Assembly (NCBI GenBank): GCA_017539905.1
Contig: JAFYBZ010000014.1
Location: 120,312-184,311, forward strand
Direction: 5' to 3'
Length of the DNA: 64,000 bases
Origin: Clostridia bacterium
GTDB lineage: Bacteria; Bacillota; Clostridia; TANB77; UBA1234
A program made the position numbers and the translations under genes. Of the stretch, positions 58,592-64,000 are shown piece after piece (within the stretch, counting starts at the first letter, position 1; each line of letters starts with the position of its first letter). Under the pieces are notes generated by a model. That model saw only the letters and a program-made list of their open reading frames with translations. It made no database searches and was not told the DNA's origin.

Positions 58592-59839
58592 TTATTCCTC
58601 TTTCTTAACTTCTCTTCCACGTACTAATCTTCTAATAACACTCAAACTAGTGCGACCTCTTTCTTCTCCATAAATATATTTCATCAACTCATCATCAGGA
58701 ACAGACTCACTACATTCTTCTAACTCATCTTCCTTATAGACTTTAGCTATTATTTCTTCTTTCATTCCTCTTTTAGTCTTCTTGTAATCTTCTATCATTC
58801 TCCTGTGAGATTTGAAATCTTTATCTGACTTTAAAAGATACTTTGGCTTTTTACCTTTTAATACTTTTGGTTGATCAAAAGTGAAATCAGCATTGTACCA
58901 TTTGCCATCTAATTTAACTTGAAGCCAACAATGTCCACCACCAGAGAAAAGTTTAGATTCAATATCACAGCAAGCCAAAATATTTCTTATAATCTCGCTA
59001 TAGCCTACACATACGCAAGTACCCTCTAATAAGCCTCCCTCTAGATTTTTAGAAGAAACGAACCTGCCAGAAGTAAGTCCTTTTCGAAAAGCTACTTTAT
59101 CATACGTAATTGTAGAAAGCTTTTTAATAATAGCACCAAAAATACGCTTATCTCTATCTGGCGTATGTTCATGCTTTTGAGGATTAACTTCATCAACTAT
59201 TTCATCAATTTTTTCTCTACATTTTAAATAAGTGTTAACATCATAAGGAACATTTGTCTCTTGGCATAAGCCTTGAGCTTTAGGATCGACTATTTGAATA
59301 CCCTTTATTTTAACAATCTTAGCGTACTCTCTTAATTTTTCTGCAGAAAGCTCAGTCACGTTTTTAATATTAATAATAACATCTTCACCTTTATAAGAAT
59401 TCTCTGCTATTATTCTATCTAGGTTTTCGATATTAACTACAAGCATTGGTGCTTCTAATGGTTCTTCTTGCTTTGTAGCAGGATTCTCAATAACAAATCC
59501 CTTTGGTAATCGCAAATACTCCCAAGGCTGAAGACGTCGACCAAAATACATACCTGGATATAGTCCATCATATTTAGGAACGGCACGTTGAACGGGAGGC
59601 TTAATACTTAGCTTTTTAATACCATCTGGCACATATAACTTGGTAAGTTCACAAAGATAAACAAATTCCTCAGGAGGAACTTCTTCTATACTTTGTGGAA
59701 ATTGAAGGCTCTTAATATCTTTATGAATATTAAGACTAAATCTTGCAATTTTTTTAACGCCCTCTGGAATAACTACACTCCCGTCTTCACTTATATCCTC
59801 TTCACTTAAACTACGCAATTCTCCATTAATTATTATCAT
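58592..59839 (-). CDS. Transglutaminase-like protein with N-terminal BspA-type repeats
   Basis: 415 residues. Residues 1-90 resemble BspA leucine-rich units (GSVVIPEGVKKIARFSL, LQFPQSIEEVPPEEF). A middle region is unassigned. Residues about 215-345 are transglutaminase-like: GTCVCVGYSEIIRNIL (catalytic Cys), FSGGGHCWLQVKLDGKWY (His) and NADFTFDQPK (Asp). The triad is complete, so it may be a protease or transamidase. No signal peptide: an intracellular role is likely. Start after AAAGAGAGATTAT. Operon with the LRR-like gene. Confidence 0.8.
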   Translation of the reverse strand: MIIINGELRSLSEEDISEDGSVVIPEGVKKIARFSLNIHKDIKSLQFPQSIEEVPPEEFVYLCELTKLYVPDGIKKLSIKPPVQRAVPKYDGLYPGMYFGRRLQPWEYLRLPKGFVIENPATKQEEPLEAPMLVVNIENLDRIIAENSYKGEDVIINIKNVTELSAEKLREYAKIVKIKGIQIVDPKAQGLCQETNVPYDVNTYLKCREKIDEIVDEVNPQKHEHTPDRDKRIFGAIIKKLSTITYDKVAFRKGLTSGRFVSSKNLEGGLLEGTCVCVGYSEIIRNILACCDIESKLFSGGGHCWLQVKLDGKWYNADFTFDQPKVLKGKKPKYLLKSDKDFKSHRRMIEDYKKTKRGMKEEIIAKVYKEDELEECSESVPDDELMKYIYGEERGRTSLSVIRRLVRGREVKKEE

Positions 59840-59941
59840 ATAATCTCTCTTTCAAAACCGATAATTCTTGAATAATATCTAACAGCAATATTCATATAAA
59901 ACACTTCGCTAAATATCACCTCTAAAATTATTAAATTCAAT

Positions 59942-60292
59942 TTAGAAAAGCTTTTTCCACTCTTCCTCTTTAAAGCCTGTCGTGGTACCTTTATCTGTGA
60001 TAATAATTGGTCTTTTAACAAGCATACCATCAGTAGATAAAAGATTAATTTTATCTTCATCAGACATAGTTGGAAGTTTATCTTTAAGATTTAATTCCTT
60101 ATATTTTAAGCCACTAGTATTAAACCATCTTTTGATATCTAAGCCTGACTCTTTAATCCATTTTTTAAGCTCTTGCTTAGTAGGATTTTGAGTCGCAATA
60201 TCTCTTTCTTCAAATTTAATTTTGTGGCTAACAAGCCAAGCTCTTGCCTTTTGGCAAGTAGTACATTTAGGATAACAAATAAAAAGTGTCAT
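59942..60292 (-). CDS. ArsC/Spx family thioredoxin-fold protein
   Basis: 116 residues, normal length for the family. CYPKCTTCQKARAWL carries Cys-Thr-Thr-Cys (redox pair), ERDIATQNPTKQEL the family's second helix, and LVKRPIIITDKG the Arg-Pro signature. Members include arsenate-reductase-like YffB and regulator Spx. The CxxC and length allow either. Start after GAAAGGAGCCCACAT. Confidence 0.88.
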   Translation of the reverse strand: MTLFICYPKCTTCQKARAWLVSHKIKFEERDIATQNPTKQELKKWIKESGLDIKRWFNTSGLKYKELNLKDKLPTMSDEDKINLLSTDGMLVKRPIIITDKGTTTGFKEEEWKKLF

Positions 60293-60397
60293 ATGTGGGC
60301 TCCTTTCGAATATTCTATATCTAAGATAATTATAGCATTAAAAACACCTAAACTTCTATTCCCTTTACTACTTTTTTATATGTGTCCTTAAATCAAA

Positions 60398-60892
60398 TCA
60401 ATTTTCATTCAAGTAATTACATACTTTATTAAAACATGCAATTTGGTCTTCGTTTAGTTCACCAGACTCCACCATACTTTTTAATTCATCCATGGTAAAC
60501 CATCTTACTTCACTTAGCTCTTCTTCTTGAATTGTGATATCGCCAATATCTATATCTTTAGTAACAAAATACATCTTGTAACAATCTTTTCCGTCACAAC
60601 CAGAATCAAATTCAACAAATCTTTCATTAGAAAAATCTAATCCTAATTCTTCTTTAACTTCGGTAATAATTCCTTCCATAGGCGTTTCTCCAGATTTTGG
60701 ATGACCACCAGTCACTCCCCAATCTCCGCCTTTAGATTCCACTCTTTTTTGCATTAAAAATTCACCTTTAGAATTTCTAATAACAACCATTACTACCATT
60801 GGATAATAACCTTCGGGAATCGGATCACCTTTCATGTATGTTTTATCTGTTTTATTACTATTAATATCATACAAATCTCTTAATTCAGCCAT
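60398..60892 (-). CDS. Nudix hydrolase (IDI-like)
   Basis: 164 residues from the ATG at 60892, 9 nt after AAAGGAC; the GTG three codons earlier lies next to the site. Nudix box GGHPKSGETPMEGIITEVKE with following ELGL near residues 62-84. Motifs MQKRVESKGGDWGVTGG and SEVRWFTMDELKSM resemble isopentenyl-diphosphate isomerase-like Nudix enzymes, but the catalytic Cys of true IDI is not evident. Substrate unknown. Confidence 0.85.
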   Translation of the reverse strand: MAELRDLYDINSNKTDKTYMKGDPIPEGYYPMVVMVVIRNSKGEFLMQKRVESKGGDWGVTGGHPKSGETPMEGIITEVKEELGLDFSNERFVEFDSGCDGKDCYKMYFVTKDIDIGDITIQEEELSEVRWFTMDELKSMVESGELNEDQIACFNKVCNYLNEN

Positions 60893-60952
60893 TATTATCA
60901 CGTCCTTTAATCACAAAAGTGTTTTTCGTACCTGTCCCAAAAATCTCTACTA

Positions 60953-61075
60953 TTATGTATGATAATCTTCCCTATGCTCAGCAACATTTGGTAAATCTTG
61001 AATGGCGGTAAGGATATCATAGTGAAAAACATCGGCGGGGTTGGATGCTTGCAAGATAGATAACCTTAAATGGTT
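60953..61075 (-). pseudogene. Short coding remnant
   Basis: About 40 codons read LQASNPADVFHYDILTAIQD and then PNVAEHREDYHT before a stop at 60953. Composition and codon use look protein-like. There is no ribosome site or start, and the frame overlaps the stop of the HEPN-like gene. Probably the C-terminal remainder of a gene displaced when the neighbouring island arrived. Family unknown. Confidence 0.35.
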
Positions 61076-61772
61076 AAGCAACAACTACGGCACTCTCAAC
61101 ATCTTTCAATAACAAATCTATATATGCACAAAACTTTAATGCATCTTCTCTAGAACATTTATAATCAAGACCATGATGAGTGGTATTTCTATAAACTCCA
61201 ATTATTCCTTTAAACAAAGACGAATAGTGTTCTTGAATATCTGGAATGTCACTAAACTTTAATATAGTATTCTCTATCTTGCTATGAATAGCCTTAGAAA
61301 TAAGTGGTAAACCAAAAATTGTAGTATCAGCTAAATTGGCTTTCTTCTTTATTCTATCTTCCAATACTTGAGTAGCTTGATTAAATACTCTATCAAACGC
61401 TCCTGATGCTTCTAAAAGAATATCTCCACATCTTTTTTGAAGTTCTGTGTCTTCTATTGCATTATATAACGCTCCAATCTTTTGAATTTTTTCTTCTGTA
61501 TCATCGATATATGTATCATTTAAATATTCCATTATTGGCATTATTTTTATAAGGAAAGTATATTTGGAACAATAGTTATTGTCTGTATAATCATCATGCT
61601 CTATTCTATACATACTAAAGTAATCATCATGTGTTATTTCATCTAATTTATCAATCAATCCATTATACATTTCAACATCATTGGAATATATATACTTATT
61701 ATCTTGTTCTTTAGCAGCTTTAAATGTTCCTTTTAATAAACTATAAATTCTTTGTATATCTCTTTTCTCCAT
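61074..61772 (-). CDS. HEPN-type (Ymh/TIGR02391-like) protein
   Basis: 232 residues, all helical. The C-terminal half carries FDRVFNQATQVLEDRIKK, LPLISKAIHSKIE and FKGIIGVYRNTTHHGLDY. The Arg-Asn-x3-His motif (RNTTHH) is that of HEPN ribonucleases and the general pattern matches the Ymh family, frequently found near restriction and abortive-infection genes. The N-terminal half (1-120) is unassigned and may be a sensor. Start after GAAAGGACTTAAT. Last gene of the 61-64 kb island. Confidence 0.72.
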   Translation of the reverse strand: MEKRDIQRIYSLLKGTFKAAKEQDNKYIYSNDVEMYNGLIDKLDEITHDDYFSMYRIEHDDYTDNNYCSKYTFLIKIMPIMEYLNDTYIDDTEEKIQKIGALYNAIEDTELQKRCGDILLEASGAFDRVFNQATQVLEDRIKKKANLADTTIFGLPLISKAIHSKIENTILKFSDIPDIQEHYSSLFKGIIGVYRNTTHHGLDYKCSREDALKFCAYIDLLLKDVESAVVVA

Positions 61773-61790
61773 ATTAAGTCCTTTCTTATA

Positions 61791-62450
61791 TTACTTCTTA
61801 CACTTTAATGATGCTTCAAACAGCAATTGTCTCAATCTCTCTTTGCCAGAAAAGAAAGTAAAGTATTTTTTAATTCTCATGTGATCTTTATATTCTTTTC
61901 TAAATACACCTATTATAACGGAAATAATAACTGCCAATATAGCCGAAATAATAATACAACCCCATAATCCAATTTGTACATCGATCTTATTCAGAATTAA
62001 TTCCCATAGTTTTAATAATAGTGTACCAATTATTACTGGATCTAAATACCTAAATTTTGATTCTTTCTTGTCTAATTCTGCAACAATTATTTTTATCTTT
62101 TCTAGTCGATCAAGTTTGTTTTTTCTTAAATAATTTGAAATCCATCCCTTTTGAAATTTGTCAAAATCGGCTATTACTCTTCTTCTTGTTGAGCAAGACA
62201 TTAATTCCTTGAATTTACACTTTTTATTCAATTTTATTGTCATCAAAAAAGCTTCAATTATTCTGCATATCCAGTCCAGTAATAATAACAACAACAAAAG
62301 AATTATTATTTTTATAATAGTTATATCCTTTAAATAGGTCATTACAAATAGCAATGCTAACAAAAGTATTTCTCCTATTTTATTTATTTTAAGAATAAAA
62401 TCAGAATTGAAGTCACATTCTTTAAAATAATATTTTAATAGTCTTTCCAT
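61791..62450 (-). CDS. Membrane protein of the putative defence island
   Basis: 219 residues from the ATG at 62450, after GGAAAGGAAAAA. Two hydrophobic hairpins at about residues 25-70 (ILLLALLFVMTYLKD, TIIKIIILLLLLLLLDWI) and 135-185 (VIIGTLLLKLWELIL, WGCIIISAILAVIISVII) are separated by a basic helical cytoplasmic loop. No family recognised. Membrane effectors with paired hairpins are common in abortive-infection systems; this is inference from context. Starts 13 nt downstream of a hairpin terminator. Confidence 0.6.
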   Translation of the reverse strand: MERLLKYYFKECDFNSDFILKINKIGEILLLALLFVMTYLKDITIIKIIILLLLLLLLDWICRIIEAFLMTIKLNKKCKFKELMSCSTRRRVIADFDKFQKGWISNYLRKNKLDRLEKIKIIVAELDKKESKFRYLDPVIIGTLLLKLWELILNKIDVQIGLWGCIIISAILAVIISVIIGVFRKEYKDHMRIKKYFTFFSGKERLRQLLFEASLKCKK

Positions 62451-62462
62451 TTTTTCCTTTCC

Positions 62463-62513
62463 AAAAAAGCAAAGCATATACGTGCCAACTACTCACCTAA
62501 ATACTTTGCTTCT
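62463..62513 (-). terminator. Terminator or attenuator within the defence island
   Basis: AAGCAAAG...CTTTGCTTTTTT stem on the minus strand after the gene at 62531. It would separate that gene from the membrane protein and HEPN genes, or attenuate their expression. Confidence 0.6.
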
Positions 62514-62530
62514 TTCTATTATCTAATTGA

Positions 62531-63409
62531 TCATTTGTTTGTTCGAAGATTCTTGCTAGTAACATATGTAAACTGGTTCTTTTTATATCTTGCATACACT
62601 TGATTGTTTTCTTGAACAAACTTAACAACTTCTGCTTTCGTACAAGGATACTTTGCTCTTAAATCCTTCTTTAACACTTTTCTTTTTCCTGATTTTAATA
62701 TCTTAACCAATCCACTTGATGCATCTTGAATCTCTACTTGTTCATAAAACGGAATCATTAAAGTGTTATATACTCTTTGATAATCATAAAACATTTTATC
62801 TGATGCTATTTCTTTGGGTAAAAATACAATGGGATTATCATCTTCATCTAATGGTAATTCAACTACTACTTTTTCCCAGCTAAATGTTTTATAATTCCAT
62901 ATTTTATATCTTAATACTACAGGAGATAGTGGGATCCTATTCTTTCGACATTGTTTTTGGGTATACTCAATCAGCTGAAGAAAAATAATATTTATTATAA
63001 GATCTGATATCTTATCTGCCCCAACTCTATCAACCATTATGCTACAATCAAAAATATCACTAATCATATTTGTCTTCATTGCTTTGCTTTTTATAATATT
63101 ATTAAAAAGATCTTCACCTGCATCACCAGCAAATCCAATACCTTTCGGCTTAGCAACAGAATATCCCGTTCTTGTTTCATTTCTTTCATGTAAGTTTTCT
63201 AACAATGCCTTACTCATTCTTTTATTGCCATCTCGTGCTGATTTTAAAAGTGCTTTAAAATAATCCCTTATACTATTAGCAGCCATTTTAGAAAAACTAC
63301 TCTCTTCTATTGAGATTAAAAATGGGTCTACAAAAATCTTGTTGTCATTTTTTAGTTCTACATTTACGAAATCTGCTTCTTTTAAATGAAAATAATCATA
63401 TAATAACAT
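62531..63409 (-). CDS. Unknown protein of the putative defence island
   Basis: 292 residues from the ATG at 63409 after AAAGGAGGATCTCC; 20 further upstream codons lack a site. Conserved-looking acidic motifs are IFVDPFLISIEES, GIGFAGDAGEDLFNNII and DRVGADKISDLIINIIFLQLIEYTQ. The C-terminal 60 residues are basic (LKSGKRKVLKKDLRAKYP). The Asp/Glu placement (VDP, GDAGED, DKISD) could be a nuclease-type metal site, but I do not recognise the family. It follows the truncated ATPase gene in the same direction; a small plus-strand RNA lies between them. Confidence 0.65.
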   Translation of the reverse strand: MLLYDYFHLKEADFVNVELKNDNKIFVDPFLISIEESSFSKMAANSIRDYFKALLKSARDGNKRMSKALLENLHERNETRTGYSVAKPKGIGFAGDAGEDLFNNIIKSKAMKTNMISDIFDCSIMVDRVGADKISDLIINIIFLQLIEYTQKQCRKNRIPLSPVVLRYKIWNYKTFSWEKVVVELPLDEDDNPIVFLPKEIASDKMFYDYQRVYNTLMIPFYEQVEIQDASSGLVKILKSGKRKVLKKDLRAKYPCTKAEVVKFVQENNQVYARYKKNQFTYVTSKNLRTNK

Positions 63410-63476
63410 GGAGATCCTCCTTTCTTTAGATTTTTCAATACAAAAAATAGTAAACTCCTTTCTGCCCAAATTTGTA

Positions 63477-63577
63477 TTGATTTTTATAGAAGATCTATGT
63501 TATAATATGAATCACAATAATTGATCTGTCGCATTTGATATTATTGTGGCTCAATGTAATAACATTGGGCTTTTTTC
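63477..63577 (+). ncRNA. Compact plus-strand small RNA with own promoter and terminator
   Basis: Promoter TTGATT (63477-63482), 18-bp spacer, TATAAT (63501-63506). The predicted transcript from about 63513 has two hairpins. The first is CACAATAAT (63514-63522) with ATTATTGTG (63540-63548) and a 17-nt loop TGATCTGTCGCATTTGA. The second is GCTCAATGT/ACATTGGGC (63549-63570), followed by TTTTTT. That is about 65 nt with no reading frame. It is antisense to the gap between two defence-island genes, and the T tract works only in this direction. Confidence 0.55.
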
Positions 63578-63591
63578 TTCTATACGTTATA

Positions 63592-64000
63592 TTAAAACTT
63601 TATTTCCGAAATATAGGAAATAAAATTATTAATATCATTATCATTTGGTTGTTCCGAGTATATATTCTTTCTTCTGTAATTTATTTTAAATACTGAATCA
63701 TATCTTACTTCTGGCATTTCTGAGTATTTGTTAACGTTTATCTTTTGTTCGTTATCCCTTGCAATGCAATATATTTGATCATTTCTTATTATAGCTTCAT
63801 CTAATACATTCTCATTGTTTGTTGTAAAAATAATTTGCGCTTTTGAATCAGGCAAGATAAACAATCTTAAAATCATTTTTATTAAATCCATATGCAAAGA
63901 ATTATCTATCTCATCACATAGTAATACAGACTCATTTGAAATAACTTTAAGAGCTCGATTGATTAAGTATAATGCCTTTTTAGTTCCTGTAGACAGCTCC
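63592..64000 (-). CDS. AAA ATPase (OLD/ABC-like), N-terminus outside window
   Basis: The frame is open from the window edge to the stop at 63592: 135 codons. ELSTGTKKALYLINRAL is an ABC-type signature (L-S-x-G), and ESVLLCDEIDNSLHMDL is Walker B with the catalytic Glu, followed by the family's Ser-Leu-His. Then QIIFTTNNENVLD is the switch His/Thr-Asn region. This is the C-terminal part of an AAA_15/AAA_21 ATPase of the kind found in OLD, retron, Gabija-like and other defence systems. The P-loop would be upstream of the window. First visible gene of the island. Confidence 0.8.
   Translation of the reverse strand, partial: ELSTGTKKALYLINRALKVISNESVLLCDEIDNSLHMDLIKMILRLFILPDSKAQIIFTTNNENVLDEAIIRNDQIYCIARDNEQKINVNKYSEMPEVRYDSVFKINYRRKNIYSEQPNDNDINNFISYISEIKF

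Overview
The window looks like a chromosome segment of an anaerobic, low-GC Gram-positive bacterium of the Clostridia (Bacillota). Supporting signs are AT-rich coding with strong AGGAGG-type ribosome binding sites, sigma-A type promoters, S-layer homology (SLH) domains, a type I dockerin, a YolD-like/Y-family polymerase pair, ferredoxin-type oxidoreductases and many rho-independent terminators. No rRNA, ordinary tRNA, integrase or transposase gene is visible. I cannot name the species.

Layout. 1-10.6 kb: exported proteins (a partial membrane-anchored protein, a dockerin protein, a stalk-like secreted protein, an SLH protein), a YgjV-like membrane protein, a Y-family DNA polymerase with a frameshifted yolD-like partner, and an ABC exporter. 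10.7-11.15 kb: a structured non-coding RNA on the minus strand whose first 208 nt fold as a tRNA-like domain with acceptor, D and T arms but a greatly enlarged anticodon arm. 11.3-23 kb: housekeeping and envelope genes (ADP-ribosylglycohydrolase, NagZ-like GH3, AlkD-like, polyferredoxin, serine hydrolase, lipoprotein, DUF488, aldo/keto reductase, YdcF-like). 23-28.7 kb: a giant SLH surface protein with BspA/DUF285 and InlB-type repeats, rich in Ser-Gly-Asp. 28.8-34 kb: P-loop kinase, left-handed beta-helix protein, MTA/SAH nucleosidase, enolase, a second SLH protein. 34-39 kb: phosphoribosyltransferase, two SH3-like membrane proteins, GNAT acetyltransferase, diguanylate cyclase. 39.3-44.4 kb: a five-gene operon (pyruvate-kinase-like TIM barrel, adenylosuccinate-synthetase-like enzyme, uridine-kinase-like enzyme, J-domain/pseudokinase protein, von Willebrand A protein), which I think is the most interesting gene cluster. 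44.5-60.9 kb: mixed small operons (MBL-fold hydrolase, sirtuin, STAS-kinase fusion, thioesterase, DUF5662, alpha/beta hydrolase, CYTH, TSCPD, two tandem secreted proteins, Nudix, P-loop kinase, CDF transporter, transglutaminase-like, ArsC-like). 60.95-64 kb: a probable defence island (HEPN/Ymh-like protein, membrane protein, unknown protein, truncated AAA ATPase) with a compact plus-strand ncRNA.

Two features run through the window. First, a family of nested palindromic repeats sits between genes at about 16 places. Its short cores (GGGACGGTTCT, GGGACAGGTCT, GGGACACTTAC and relatives) are constant, while the flanking stems differ from locus to locus but remain self-complementary. Some copies act as terminators, one supplies the C-terminus of a gene, and several create false N-terminal extensions. 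Second, two codon-usage styles alternate: most genes are very AT-rich, while a subset (the 39-44 kb operon, the phosphoribosyltransferase, the STAS-kinase, the tandem secreted pair and several small genes) is visibly richer in G and C. That suggests separate origin or different expression.

Broken genes are also present: a frameshifted yolD-like gene, a 5'-truncated DUF402 fragment, a start-less ORF at 51.2-51.4 kb and a coding remnant at about 61.0 kb.
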